A DNA stretch of 46,567 nucleotides from Candidatus Cloacimonadota bacterium (GCA_018433885.1 JAHDQK010000010.1:1-46567); one strand, 5' to 3'; counted from the stretch's first letter, positions 1 to 10,900 are shown. Made by a program: numbers and translations. The notes: a model not told the origin generated them from the letters alone.

Positions 1-267
1 ATGCGGTATTATCCCAATCCCCAAGCCGGAGACGGCAGTGGTATCTCATACGAAATAGAGGGGAAAATCCCGGACTTGACAACGCAGGCTACGCTTACTA
101 TCCACAACATCAAGGGCCAGTTGATAAAGCAGATTGATGTAGAAGCTGATCAACTCCGCAAGGGAACGGGCACCATATCCACCCCCCGAATGAATCCCGG
201 GGTGTACATCATTTCTTTATGGCTAAATGGCACAAAAACGAATAGCGAGAAAGTCGTTATCAAGTAA
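1..267 (+). CDS. C-terminal part of a T9SS-exported protein (type A sorting domain)
   Basis: The 88 visible residues look like a type IX secretion C-terminal sorting domain. They open with YYPNP, continue with an Ig-like strand pattern (ISYEIEG, ATLTIHNIKGQLIKQID) and close with MNPGVYIISLWLNG followed by a basic tail, SEKVVIK. In the known family this domain directs a protein through the T9SS outer-membrane translocon and is then removed. Reading is open from the first base, so the ATG at position 1 is probably an internal methionine of a larger secreted protein whose catalytic or adhesive part lies outside the window. The SprA-type gene at 4906-11124 fits this reading. The domain call is fairly sure; the protein's own function cannot be told. 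Confidence 0.75.
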   Translation: MRYYPNPQAGDGSGISYEIEGKIPDLTTQATLTIHNIKGQLIKQIDVEADQLRKGTGTISTPRMNPGVYIISLWLNGTKTNSEKVVIK

Positions 268-278
268 AGGGATACCTT

Positions 279-300
279 GTGTCGCCCGCGAGGGGGCTTT
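279..300 (+). repeat. Short hairpin of the TCGCCC/GGGGC-TTT family
   Basis: The sequence begins GTGTCGCCC and ends GGGGGCTTT, so a GCCC/GGGC stem with a GCGAGG loop is followed by three T. It shares the GTGTCGCCC entry and the GGGCTTT exit with 354-396. It sits 11 nt after the stop of the first gene, so it might act as that gene's terminator, although the T run is short. Confidence 0.45.
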
Positions 301-320
301 GGGGTTGTGTGGCATCCTAA

Positions 321-351
321 CGAGGGGCTCCGCTTAAGCTAAGCACCCTCG
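321..351. repeat. Imperfect palindrome
   Basis: A 31-nt imperfect inverted repeat: CGAGGGGCTCCGCTTA on the left is matched by TAAGCACCCTCG on the right, around a central AGC. It could form a long bulged hairpin on either strand. It lies between two members of the GC hairpin family; no protein-binding role can be read from sequence alone. Confidence 0.5.
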
Positions 352-353
352 CT

Positions 354-396
354 ATGATCGGTGTCGCCCCTGGCGGGGCTTTCTGTGCCCTTGCAT
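354..396 (+). repeat. Dispersed intergenic hairpin repeat, copy A
   Basis: ATGATC, then GTGTCGC, a GCCCC-TGGC-GGGGC hairpin, TTT, then CTGTGCC and TTGCAT. The last 30 nt (367-396) recur with a single mismatch at 27785-27814, and the leading ATGATC is also shared. Two copies 27 kb apart, both in non-coding DNA, indicate a dispersed intergenic repeat or a conserved terminator-like cassette. Confidence 0.7.
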
Positions 397-577
397 GGAG
401 ATTAAGGAGATATACTTTGCTCTTTCTTCAGTTTATGCCACCTCCTCGATGCCCTTTACAGTTCGAAGGGGTTATGAATACTTGTGTAAGCCAATAAATC
501 TGCTCGGCGATAGAAAACGCTTGACTCAAAGGCAGTGTGGAACAGGCTTGCAACAGATGTTGGTAACAGGAGAAAAT

Positions 578-1366
578 ATGAAAAAACACCTATTGATAGT
601 GATGTTGATGCTGATCAGTTTGAGTGTCTTTGCCCAGCGCAAGGCTTTGGTGATTGGCAACAGCAGATATGGATCAGACAGGATTCCCACTAGTTTGAAC
701 GATGCTCAGCTCGCCGCAGATGCATTGGGGGCGATAAATTATGAGGTGACACATCTTCAGGATCTGAATTATGATGAGATGCTGAAGGCGCTGGATGGGT
801 TCAAAGCCAAACTACGCACCGGAGACACCGCGGTTTTCTATTTTGCCGGATTCACCAAACAAGAAGCGGGCAGAAACTATCTCATCCCCAACGCTCAGAA
901 TGTGGGCAAAACGGGACAACTTATCAGCGTGGATGTGGTATTGGAATCCCTCAGCCGTGCCACGAACTCGTTTATGTTCTTGGAGAACCGCACTCTTCCC
1001 CGGGGCTTCTTCAGTAAGCTGTGGGGCAGAGACAAAGGCTTGAGTTCTATCCAACGCTTGAACCAGAATCAGGGTTTTGCCATGGCGAGCGACATCGGGA
1101 AAGATCTGGTAGCCCAGGGAGAACGTTATAGCATCTTCAGCTATTCACTGTTCAACAAAATGACCTCCGAGATGTATAACTATCCGGATCTCATGCGGGC
1201 AGTACAAGAGGAAGTTTCGGCGTATACTGCCAAAGCTCAAAAACCGTTTTGGCAAGCAACTTTACAGGCTCCCTTCACGTTTTATGAGCCGATCCAAAAC
1301 ATGAAATATCCCTTCCGGCTTCCAGCGTACAGGGGGCTTGATGGTGGAGGAAGCTACAACTTCTAG
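578..1366 (+). CDS. Secreted caspase-fold (peptidase C14-like) protein lacking catalytic residues
   Basis: Residues 1-20 are a signal peptide ending in VFAQ, so the protein is exported. The rest follows the caspase-domain pattern: RKALVIGNSRYG (about 21-32), NDAQLAADAL, GDTAVFYFAG (82-91), then GRNYLIPNA (98-106). In active C14 proteins FYFSG is followed by the catalytic histidine (GHG); here the sequence reads AGFT, with Phe92. The strand that should end in DACRN reads FLENRT. The whole 262-residue protein contains no cysteine, so cysteine-protease activity is excluded if the fold assignment is right. The start at 578 is preceded by AGGAGAAAAT and begins the signal peptide; the longer frame from 395 lacks both. 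The gene stands alone and is followed by a strong terminator. It is probably a pseudo-enzyme with a binding or structural role in the envelope. Confidence 0.7.
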   Translation: MKKHLLIVMLMLISLSVFAQRKALVIGNSRYGSDRIPTSLNDAQLAADALGAINYEVTHLQDLNYDEMLKALDGFKAKLRTGDTAVFYFAGFTKQEAGRNYLIPNAQNVGKTGQLISVDVVLESLSRATNSFMFLENRTLPRGFFSKLWGRDKGLSSIQRLNQNQGFAMASDIGKDLVAQGERYSIFSYSLFNKMTSEMYNYPDLMRAVQEEVSAYTAKAQKPFWQATLQAPFTFYEPIQNMKYPFRLPAYRGLDGGGSYNF

Positions 1367-1382
1367 ATAAATATCCTTTGAT

Positions 1383-1416
1383 AGCCGCAATCTCAGACGA
1401 TTTTGCGGCTTTTTTT
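1383..1416 (+). terminator. Rho-independent terminator of the caspase-like gene
   Basis: A perfect 8-bp stem, AGCCGCAA with TTGCGGCT, encloses a 12-nt loop and runs directly into a series of seven T. It begins 16 nt after the stop codon at 1366. Confidence 0.88.
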
Positions 1417-1626
1417 GTTCCAGCTTCATGCTGCTCTCTTCAGCACCGAAGGCAGCCGAAAAAATGGGGAAAAACATAGTGTAAAATCCACCTGTTAGAG
1501 GGATGGCTAACTGCCTGAGATATAGCGAGATATGAGATAAAATGGCATTTTTTTCTTGACAGATAGTTACCTACAAATCAGTGTCGCCGGCATATCTGAA
1601 ATTCGTAAGAAAATTTCTGGAGTAAT

Positions 1627-2148
1627 ATGAGGAAACTAAAGAAGAAAATACTCGTCACCTTCCTCGGTTTACAGGTCTTGTTGATAGGGCCGGTGATCGC
1701 GGATTCGGTGGCAGGAATCGGTAGTGAGGAGATCAGCCAGGATCAAACAGCTCTGGTGATAGATTCGCTACACACCCAAGAACCACCGGGAGTCCCCGCC
1801 GAGACAATGGTCGCTTCCTACTATGCGAAGTATTTCCACGGTCGAAAAACAGCCAGCGGTGAAGTTTACGACAAAAATCTCATGACCGCAGCCCACAAAA
1901 CACTCCCCTTTGATACCAAACTTGTAGTACGAAATCCCAAAAACGGTAAGACTGTTGAGGTACGCATCAACGATAGGGGTCCCTTCCCCAGAGGTAGAGA
2001 TTTGGATCTATCCTTTGCCGCTGCCAAAGAACTTGGCCTTATCCGTGCAGGCGTAGCACCAGTAGAAGTGGTGATCATACATCCCGAAAACCAAGTAGAA
2101 CCTACAATTGTAAGAGAAATCGGTCAAGATCAGTTGGTATCATACTAA
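1627..2148 (+). CDS. rlpA: RlpA-like septal/cell-wall protein (double-psi beta-barrel)
   Basis: A 173-residue exported protein: basic start, hydrophobic stretch (about 8-25, no lipobox cysteine), a roughly 35-residue linker, then a double-psi beta-barrel at about 62-150. Family signatures are VASYYAKYFHGRKTASGEVYD, LMTAAHKTLPFDTKLVV, and VEVRINDRGPF with RDLDLS. The Glu of the SGE motif, the His of AAHKTLP and the Asp of INDRGP match the active-site residues of RlpA lytic transglycosylases, which cleave peptidoglycan strands lacking stem peptides. It lacks the C-terminal SPOR domain found in many RlpA proteins, so septal targeting is not assured. The start has GGAG four bases upstream. It is the first gene of the rightward rlpA-psuG-dppA group. 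Confidence 0.85.
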   Translation: MRKLKKKILVTFLGLQVLLIGPVIADSVAGIGSEEISQDQTALVIDSLHTQEPPGVPAETMVASYYAKYFHGRKTASGEVYDKNLMTAAHKTLPFDTKLVVRNPKNGKTVEVRINDRGPFPRGRDLDLSFAAAKELGLIRAGVAPVEVVIIHPENQVEPTIVREIGQDQLVSY

Positions 2149-2182
2149 TCTCCCAATTACAACTCCCATTCCGTCTTAAGAT

Positions 2183-3112
2183 ATGATCAAAACTTCCCAA
2201 CTCCCTTTAAGGATAGAAGTCTCCCCCGAAATTCAAGATGCATTAAATGCAAAATCTGCCATTGTTGCTCTGGAATCCACTGTGATTACACATGGCTTAC
2301 CGTATCCCCAAAATCTGGAAGCTTTGGCGATGCTGGAAGCTTGCGCCCGGGAAAACGGGGCAATCCCCGCCACTATCTGCATGTTGGATGGGGTAATCCA
2401 TGTGGGATTAGGGGAGAGGGACTTAGACTCTCTTGCCCATAAAATGGAGCATAAAGAGAAGCTTAACAAGCTTGCATCCCGAGATCTGGCAATGGCATAC
2501 TCCAAAAAATCCAGCGGTGGAACAACCGTTTCTGCCACCATGTATCTTGCCTGGTTAAGTGGCATCTCTGTATTTGCCACCGGTGGTATTGGTGGAGTGC
2601 ATCGAGGTTGGCAGAACAACTTGGATATATCCTTGGATATCAAGGCATTGGCTACGATCCCCACGCTAGTGGTATGTGCAGGTTGCAAAGCCATTCTGGA
2701 TATTCCTTCTACTCTGGAGGCTCTGGAATCTGCCGGAGTGCCCGTCTATGGATGGCAAACCGATGAATTCCCCAGCTTCTACAGTAGAGAGAGCGGCGTA
2801 AAAGTAGCCAGGGTTGATAGCTTGTCTGAACTAGCAAATGCTTTTAGCACCCAGCGTTCTTTACCTTTGATAAGTAGCGGGATGTTGGTGGCTAATCCGA
2901 TAGACCGTGATCATGAGATACCCAGAACGGAGATAGAACCATATATCGAACAAGCGATTATTGATAGCAAGGGGATATCTGGCAAGGAGATCACTCCCTT
3001 CTTGCTTGGCAGGCTGGCTGAGATCACAGGAAACAGGTCTGTAACGGCTAATCTTGCGCTACTAAAGAACAACGTGAGCCTTGCTGCCAAAATTGCAGGA
3101 GAATTAACATGA
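2183..3112 (+). CDS. psuG: Pseudouridine-5'-phosphate glycosidase
   Basis: A cytoplasmic enzyme of 309 residues, the normal length, that reversibly cleaves the C-glycosidic bond of pseudouridine 5'-phosphate to uracil and ribose 5-phosphate. Signatures include VALESTVITHGLPYPQN (Glu31), the LASRDL segment, GGTTVSATMYLA, FATGGIGGVHRG, VCAGCKAILDIPSTLE, and a C-terminal ITPFLLGRLAEITGNRSVTANLALLKNN, all strongly conserved in PsuG. The start is weakly marked (CTTAAGAT upstream), but the N-terminus matches the family. No pseudouridine kinase (PsuK) is nearby, so the substrate would have to be phosphorylated by a product encoded elsewhere. The stop overlaps the start of dppA by 4 nt, so the two are co-translated. 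Confidence 0.95.
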   Translation: MIKTSQLPLRIEVSPEIQDALNAKSAIVALESTVITHGLPYPQNLEALAMLEACARENGAIPATICMLDGVIHVGLGERDLDSLAHKMEHKEKLNKLASRDLAMAYSKKSSGGTTVSATMYLAWLSGISVFATGGIGGVHRGWQNNLDISLDIKALATIPTLVVCAGCKAILDIPSTLEALESAGVPVYGWQTDEFPSFYSRESGVKVARVDSLSELANAFSTQRSLPLISSGMLVANPIDRDHEIPRTEIEPYIEQAIIDSKGISGKEITPFLLGRLAEITGNRSVTANLALLKNNVSLAAKIAGELT

Positions 3113-3939
3113 AGATATACATCTCAGTGGATATGGAGGGAATTCCCGGAACCTTTAACTGGGAACATGAAAAAGTGGACCGCCCAAGTGTAAGGAAATA
3201 CATGATGGATCATGTCCGCCAGGCGGTGGAGCAGATACTTGCTCATCCCCAAGCATCTGACATCCAAGAAATCACGATAGCCGATTCTCATAGTAATGGT
3301 GACAACTTGTTTTACGACATCACCGCTTTGGACGAACGCATCACCTTGATCTCGGGATCCCCACGCCCAGAATATATGATGCCCGGCTTTGATTCTTCCT
3401 ACTCTATAGTTTTTCTCTTGGGCTACCATGCAGGCACGGGTGCTCTGAAAGCCAATATGGACCACACCTATTCCAACAGCAAGATACAACGGATAACGAT
3501 CAATGGCATCTCCATGAATGAAGCACTGATCAACGCTGCCTACGCCGGCTATCACGGAGTTCCTGTAGGTTTGGTCTCGGGAGATATGGCTTTGTATCAA
3601 GAACTCCTGCCAAACATGCCCTGGCTAAACTATGTGATTACTAAAGAGGCGGTTGCCAAATTTGCCGCCAAGAACTACAGTGCACTGAAAGTGGAGAAAG
3701 AGCTAAGAAGAGCCGTGGAGCGGGCTTTGGATTTCGCTGAAGATTCCCTCTATAGATTTTCCTCTCCGATCGAGTTGGAAATTGAGTTTCATTCCACAGC
3801 TATGGCGGATGTGGTATCATTGATGCCTGGCACAACACGTGTAGATGGTAAAAGCATCCGGTATATCCATGATGAATATGGAGTTATGTTCAACACTCTG
3901 ATGGCTTTGATTACTCTGGCTTATGCCACTGGGATTTAG
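3109..3939 (+). CDS. dppA: M55 family D-aminopeptidase (DppA-like)
   Basis: A 276-residue metallopeptidase of the M55 family, which removes N-terminal D-amino acids from short peptides and is thought to recycle D-Ala-containing peptides. Visible metal and active-site motifs are ISVDMEGIPG (about 4-13), IADSHSNGDNL, LLGYHAGTGALKANMDHTYS and LVSGD. The Asp/Glu pair of the first motif and the His residues of ADSH, YHAG and DHTYS match the zinc ligands of DppA. It overlaps psuG by 4 nt. No peptide transporter lies beside it, unlike the Bacillus dpp operon, so a housekeeping wall-recycling role is more likely (inference). Confidence 0.92.
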   Translation: MKIYISVDMEGIPGTFNWEHEKVDRPSVRKYMMDHVRQAVEQILAHPQASDIQEITIADSHSNGDNLFYDITALDERITLISGSPRPEYMMPGFDSSYSIVFLLGYHAGTGALKANMDHTYSNSKIQRITINGISMNEALINAAYAGYHGVPVGLVSGDMALYQELLPNMPWLNYVITKEAVAKFAAKNYSALKVEKELRRAVERALDFAEDSLYRFSSPIELEIEFHSTAMADVVSLMPGTTRVDGKSIRYIHDEYGVMFNTLMALITLAYATGI

Positions 3940-4108
3940 AAAATAATAGCCATCCAGTAGATGATTATCCACAAAAGCCCAAGGAAGCGCTTTACTACCC
4001 GTACTTATATCATAAATCCGTTGACACAATTGAGATGTATTCAAGACTGGAACCCGGCTGAGATTTCCAAACGTTTTTTGTTTTTAAAAATCTGATTGAG
4101 CAGGGATT

Positions 4109-4909
4109 ATGCCGGATAGCAAGATAATGGAAGCCACTCTGGTGGTGGATATTGGGAACACCAATATAGTATGTGCGGTGTTTGACCGAGGTGAAAAGAT
4201 CGCTTCATCCCGGATTTTGAGCATACCGCCATTAAGTAAAGAGGAATACCTCAGCCGGCTCGGGATATTATTTCCCGAATATCCCTTCGTGCTTTTCAAA
4301 TATATAGTTGTTGCCAGCGTAGTGCCTTCGATCACAAAAGTATGGCAAGAGATTTCTTTGGATTACCCAGGCCAATGTTTCCATTTTATTACCGGGCTTT
4401 CCACACTGGGTCTGAAATACAATATCACGAACCGAGCCATAGTTGGGGCAGATCTTGTAGCAAATGCTTTTGCGGCGTGGAAGGGCTACAGTGGAAGTTC
4501 CCTGGTGGTGGATTTGGGTACTGCCACAACTATCCAGCTTGTCACCGAGCAAGGATTATATGCCGGCGTAGTGATAGCTCCCGGAATGAAAACCGCAGCC
4601 TCTCAACTTATCCAAAAAGCAGCGCAATTGGAAGAGTTTTCACTTGTAGCTCCTGATGAGGTAATCGGTAACAACACTATTGATGCTCTAAGATCAGGCA
4701 TTGTTCTGGGTCATGCTCTGATGATCCAGTCTTTTATTGCCAAGATATCCGAAGAATATCCCCATTATGCACCATATACTGTGATTTTAACCGGAGGACT
4801 GGCGAGTACAATCGCTCCCTTGTGCCCCTCTGATTACATTTTGGATAGTGATCTTACGATCAACGGTCTGTTTCTGGCAGCCTGTCATTTGGCAGGTGAA
4901 AGCGAATGA
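4109..4909 (+). CDS. coaX: Type III pantothenate kinase
   Basis: Catalyses the ATP-dependent phosphorylation of pantothenate, the first step of coenzyme A synthesis. The 266-residue ASKHA-fold protein shows VVDIGNTNIVCAVF (phosphate-binding loop, about 11-24), VASVVPS, GADLVANAFAAW and VVDLGTATTIQLV, then APGMKTAASQL and ILTGGLAS. All key acidic residues of the CoaX family are present. An alternative ATG lies 18 nt downstream, but neither start has a strong ribosome-binding site. A 169-nt gap with no terminator separates it from dppA, so it may have its own promoter. Its last four bases overlap the start of sprA, which ties expression of the giant outer-membrane protein to this gene. Confidence 0.93.
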   Translation: MPDSKIMEATLVVDIGNTNIVCAVFDRGEKIASSRILSIPPLSKEEYLSRLGILFPEYPFVLFKYIVVASVVPSITKVWQEISLDYPGQCFHFITGLSTLGLKYNITNRAIVGADLVANAFAAWKGYSGSSLVVDLGTATTIQLVTEQGLYAGVVIAPGMKTAASQLIQKAAQLEEFSLVAPDEVIGNNTIDALRSGIVLGHALMIQSFIAKISEEYPHYAPYTVILTGGLASTIAPLCPSDYILDSDLTINGLFLAACHLAGESE

Positions 4910-7900
4910 TATCAAGACGCAGTTTGTTACTGCTCCTATTGCTGCCCGCAGTGTTGGGGGCAAACGTATATCCTCCCAGGCTTTACATCGACGGCTACTA
5001 TCCTATCATCAACAACCGACTTGATATTTATAAGATCAACAAAGGGTTAAATATATATAAGCAGCGCCCTTACGATATCCCAGCGTTGGAAATTCCCCGC
5101 CGTGAAGAAATTGATTTTGAGAATCAGCGGGTGTTGGTGAACACACTGGTGGAAAATCTGGATCTTCATCCACCGGTGCCCTTGAGTTTTGATGCGTATC
5201 TGCGCAACATGCAGAAACATGTTTTCCGTAAATCTCTAAATACCAATATCAAAGAGTATACCCAGAGCGCTGAAGCCACATCCAGCGGATTAATCCGGGA
5301 GTTTGTCCTGGAACTTCCAACGATTGCCCTGCCTCGCAGTGTTCAAAGGGTATTAGGTAACCGGGCAGGTAGGTTGAATCTGGATGGTACCCAAAAGATA
5401 ACGATGCAGGTAAGCAGTACAAAACGCAAACAGATACCCATCTATGAAACCGAAAACCGGAGTACCTTCGACATCAAGATGGAACAAGAAACAAACCTGC
5501 GTCTCACCGGTACAATCGGCGAAAAAATCGCGGTAAACCTCAAGTATAACTCAAATCAGGACGAAGAATTCTTTGATCCCAACAACGTGAACATTAAATA
5601 TACCGGAGACGAGGATGAGGTGGTACGCTCCATTGAAGCAGGAAACATCACACTCTCTCTCTCCGGAAGCAGATACATCAGCTATTCCACCAGCTCACAG
5701 GGATTGTTCGGAGTAACGAGCAAATTCAAATATGGAGATCTGGATTTATCGGTGATTGCTTCCAAGGAAGAAGGGCAAAAAAATACCATGAGCTATGTAG
5801 GCCAAGCTCAGGCAGACAGCGTGGTGTTTCGGAGCCGAGATTATGCCAGCCGCACGATGTATTATATTGCGGAGCCGTATGATCTCTACGATATCTACGA
5901 CGAAACAAACATCGGAAACAATCCCCATGGCTGGATCAATAACGCGATTCGGACGGATCCTGCAGGCGCATGGTTGATCAAAAACCCCGGGATGTTACCG
6001 GAATACGGTTCTGTACGGTTGTATCTCGACGATGCGAACGCTACCAACAACGTAGCCTTTGCCCCTGGCGACACCATCTTTTTCTCGCAGACCGATTACT
6101 ATGTTCCCTACTACGAGGAGTTGATCGAGGGCACCGATTTTGTTACGGATTATGATGCTGGGTTTGTAACCCTTTTGCGTACTATTGACCGGCGCACGAC
6201 CTTGGCAGTGAGTTATACCAGACGAGATGGAATTCCTGTAAGATCTAAGGATTATCTGGTGGAAAGCCAGATCCCGGAGAATGATCTCTTGTATCCTTTT
6301 GTGATTCGTAGGCGGAATCAGGAGTATGACCCAGGAGATCCGGATAATGTGTGGCATTACCAGATGCGTAATGTTTACAACATGAACAAGACTAACATCA
6401 AGAGCGACGGGTTCCGTCTGGATGTATATACTTTAAATGTAGATAATACCCGAAACTACAACCTTCCTGATAGTTTGAATACCGGGCAATTCATTACCTA
6501 TATGGACTATCTTCGCTTGGATAGCACCGGTGATGGATTGATCAATGGCGACGACGCAACTGTAAACCTGAGTTCTGGGTTGATAGTGTTTCCCTTCATA
6601 GAACCCTTTAAGCCATTGGGAGATATTGTGTTGTATGAAGAAGAGAACGAAAGCATCAGCTATTTGGATATTAATTTCTACTTGTCCGTAAAAGGGAAGA
6701 TCGGCAGGGAAGCGATTGATCTCTCCCAAAGCGGGATATTAAAGGGCAGTGTACGGGTAAAAGTAAATGGCTTGGAGCAGAAAGAGAATGTGGATTACAT
6801 CGTGGATTACGATTTTGGCAGGATCACCTTCCTCTCCGCTGCAGGAAAAGATCCGGATGCCAAGATAGAGATCGATTACGAGAGCCGAACCCTGTTTGCG
6901 GTAGCCAGCAAGACTCTGGCAGGTATGCGGGCGGATTGGCAACTGACAGATTATGCCAAACTCGGCGGTACTTTAATATATCGATCTGAAACGGTGGCGG
7001 ATAAGCGTCCCCGCATCGGAAACGAGAATATCCAGATGTGGATGGCGAATGTAGATGGTACTTTGGGCTTCAAACCTGCTTTCATTACCAAATGGATAGA
7101 CGCACTGCCTTTGATATCTACTACGGCAAAAAGCGAGATAACCCTGAGCGGTGAAATTGCCTATACGATTCCCACCATTTATGGGGATTCTGAGACTAAA
7201 AAGAAGATATCCTATGTGGATGATATGGAGTCCATTATGGATTCCTATCCACTTGGAGTTACGTTTTCGACTTGGGTGATGGGAAGCAAGCCGTTTGGAA
7301 CGAATCTCGCCAAAGGTAGAATGAACTGGTACAATCCCAAAAACATCCGTCGAGAACAGATCGAGGATCCCTCCACTTTGACGGAGCGGGAACGTAAGGA
7401 GTCAGCTACGGTTTTAGCTTTGAAGCACTGGCCCAGCAACTTGTATATGCCCGGAAGCGGAGTGCAAAGCTGGAGTGGCGTTATGCGCTATTTGGGCAAC
7501 CAGTTGGATTTCTCCCAAAAGAAGTACATCGAGTTGATGGTAAAAGTGGATAACCCCGGCACAGAACCGCGTCCCGATGTAATGCTGACAGTGGATCTGG
7601 GTGATATCAACGAGGATTTCTACACCGAATTTGGTGGTTTGAACAGGCTTGATACCGAAGATAAAAATCTGGATGGTGTTCTTACCCTGGATGAAGATCT
7701 GGGACTGGATGGAATAGCTCATGGAAGTCCTGGCCATGATCCATTTGATCTGGCGAACTCCAACATAGATGCCCATGGAGATTATCCCCAGATCAATGGC
7801 ACGGAGGGCAACCGTGTGCTGGATACCGAAGATCTGGATGGAAACGGTGTTTTGAACCAACTTGACCGCTATTTCAGCTACAGTATCTCCTTGGCGGATA

Positions 7901-10900
7901 CCACTGGTCAAAATCACGATGGCTGGGTGCTCTACCGTATACCTCTTACGGATCCTAACGCTTACACTATGGTAAGCAACTCTTCAACGGGAGTTATGCC
8001 AACCCTCAAAAAGATCTCTTATGCCCGGATCTGGTTGCAAAGTGATTCTCCCGTCCGGGTGCTGGTAGCGGACGCCGCAGTAGTCGGTAACAAATGGCAA
8101 GATTTTTATGTGAGAGATATCAATGGCAGGATCTTGAGTGATGCTGAAGTTGCTGCATATAACACTAGTTATCTTTCCGGTATTGTGAACAATCAAAAGA
8201 ACTCCAACCACTATACTTCTCCTCCTGGTACAGTTTATATAGAAGAACGCAGAGAATCCTCGGAATCTGCTCTTTCTTTGGATATCGCGAATCTGCAGAG
8301 TGATAACCAGGTAATCCTGCGGCAGAGAATGATAGACTCCTACAATCTATTACCTTATGAAGCTCTGCGCTATTGGGTATATCCTGAGGTAGAAGAAGGC
8401 TCGCTGCTCCAGGATCTGGATGTGTTTTTCAGGATCGGAGCAGATTCGCTGAACTATTACCAGGTAACCCAAAGAATCCCTGTTGTGGAATACCAAAGCA
8501 AGATGGACAAAGATAAATGGCTGGAATTGGAATTTGACTTACAAAGCATCACCGCGCTCAAGGAGAAAAATCCGGGTGCCTTGACCGATACTCTGGTGGT
8601 GGATAATGTTACCTATTTCTATAGGGGAAGACCCACTCTCACTACCATTCGCGAGCTGTATCTTGGGGTTATTAATCCTCGCACAGACTATCAAAATGAA
8701 GCGTTGAACGGTACGGTGTATTTTAATGACATGAGAGTTACCAATCCCTTCCAAGACGTGGGCGTGGCGCAACGCATCTCGCTCAATTCCAAGTTTGCGG
8801 ATTTCTCGACCCTAGACGTGGATTTTGAATCCAAAAGCGAGAACTTCAACCCAGTAATTCAGAGAGGAAGAACCAATACCTTCACTCGCACACAAAGCTT
8901 GAACATCGTAAATAAATACTTCGTAAACAAGTTCTTCCCCAATTCCTGGGGCTTGGATATGCCAGTAACCTTGCGGAGAAATCACACCGAAGGTTCTCCC
9001 AGGTACAGGGCAAACAGTGACCTCTTGGTGGATAACATTCCGGATCCGGAAACAAAAAAAAGAGAGAGTACCGAAAATCTGGTGTATTACGCGGATTTTG
9101 GTTACAGCATGCGTAATGCGCCCAAGAGCAAGATCCTTGGTTATACACTGGGTAAGATCACTCTATCAGGAAACATTGAACAGAAGTATAACTATACATC
9201 TGCCGCGGTGGATACCACTCTGAGCTGGCGTGGCACGATGGGTTATAACTTGAATTTCCCTGCGGATAAAACCAGTTTCCGCTTGTTCGGCAATTATCGT
9301 TTAGGATTTTTCCCCACAGCGTTTACAAATAGTTTCACGATCAACAATATTGAGCCCAAAAGCTGGAACTGGGAACTTCGGGACGGCACGTATAATTGGT
9401 ATGAAAGAGCTTATACCACGTCCTCACGTTTGGTGACCAGCGACAACAACATAACCTGGCCACTAACGAGCGATATGAATCTATCGGCTAGATTCAACAC
9501 AAAAAGGGACCTTCTACAGGAAGTATATCTGGGATCTCTAAATATTGGTAAACAAACGGAGTACGTACAAGATCTGGGCTTGAATTATAACCCTACCTAT
9601 CTGCCCCGTATTATGAACTTAAGTACCAGCGTGTCTGCCAGATATACGGATATGGTACGAAAATACTACGAAAACCAGGATGGCCAACAAGTGGAAGTGT
9701 TTCAAAGCGATGGTAATACAAATAGGGGTTTCCGCGCCAATATCGCTTTGATGAACTCGTCCTTGTTAAGCTCATGGGCACAAAAACTCCTCGCCGGTAG
9801 TGGTAGAAGAACAAGCGGAGGAAGTGAAGGTAAGTTTGAAGGCGATATTAAACCGGAAGATTTTGAGCAGATGAGCGAGGAAGAACGCAAGAAATTTGAA
9901 GAACTGATGTATCAGGAATCTGCTCCGGATTCTGAGGAAGATAAAAAAACACAAGCGGATGAACAGCGCAAACTAGAAGAAGAACTTAGAAGAAGAGAAG
10001 AGGAAAAGCGCAAGCAGGAAGAACGAGATAAAGAAGACGAGAAAACCAAGCAGGAAGACGATTATAAGCAACCAGAGAAAGAGCTTGAGGAAGAACAAAA
10101 AGATCACGCAGAGCTTGATACCGAGATGGAACCATCCGTAGATCCCGCAGTAAACGGTAATATTACTGAGGGAACCGGGGATGAAAAGACAAAAGAGGAA
10201 CGCGAACCCATTAATCTGCTTGGAACCGCTGTTAGCTATCTTTCTAGAGTAAAGAACCTTACCGCAAGCTATCAGAATGCTTATGCCATGAACTATACCC
10301 GCAAGACAGATCTTCCGAATTTCGCATTCAAATTGGGACTACCTCATTCCATGCCGAGAGATTACCTGGACGCGATCGGAAACGATAATACCATTACTCT
10401 TTCTTCGGGAATCTTCTTTGGTAGAAACTTGGATAGCACCATCAATTTCGCCCATAGCTTCAATCGGCGCTATTCCGCTGCCAGCCAACAGAATCAATCC
10501 ACCACATTCCCGGATATCCAGCTCACTCTGATGAATTGGGAACCGTGGCTGGGAATCTCCAAATATCTTCAGGGTGCAAGACTAAATGCTGGCTTCCAAT
10601 ACACTACTCGTGCCAGTGGGGATATCGATTGGGTAAAACCCAAACAGGAATCCCAAACCATCTCGCTGAGTCCATTACTTGGCTTTACCGGTAATATTCT
10701 CAACAAATTGAATACAAACCTAAGCGTATCAATAAGTGAGACCGAAAACATCACTGATATGGATACCTACAACATAGTAAAAACCAGTGAGTCAATTACC
10801 CTGAACGGAAATCTCACCTATAGCTTTACCGCCGGACGTGGCTTTACAATCCCCTTTACCGGCAAGAAGATACATATCAACAACCAGCTTTCATCATCCG

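Larger units (their letters stand above)
268..577. other. Intergenic region with several GC-rich hairpins
   Basis: This 310-base stretch between the T9SS-tail gene and the caspase-like gene has no convincing coding sequence. A reading frame upstream of 578 is open back to 395, but it lacks a ribosome-binding site, and the signal peptide begins only at 578. Three hairpin-forming sequences stand out: 279-300, 321-351 and 354-396, each listed separately. The promoter of the 578 gene should lie between about 400 and 560, but no clear -35/-10 pair is visible. Confidence 0.6.

Noticed and set aside
395-577. Upstream extension of the caspase-like gene
   Set aside because: It would bury the signal peptide 61 residues inside the protein, has no ribosome-binding site, and overlaps the dispersed repeat.
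1556-1561. Perfect TTGACA before rlpA; others at 4021-4026 and, on the minus strand, 27571-27576
   Set aside because: None has a recognisable -10 box at 15-19 nt, so they are not called promoters.
2233-2694. 153-codon antisense frame opposite psuG
   Set aside because: psuG is well conserved over this stretch, and the antisense product has no recognisable domain or ribosome-binding site.
9611-9954. Open frames on the minus strand opposite the charged part of the SprA-like gene
   Set aside because: They are antisense shadows created by the Glu/Lys-rich codons; no start signal or domain.
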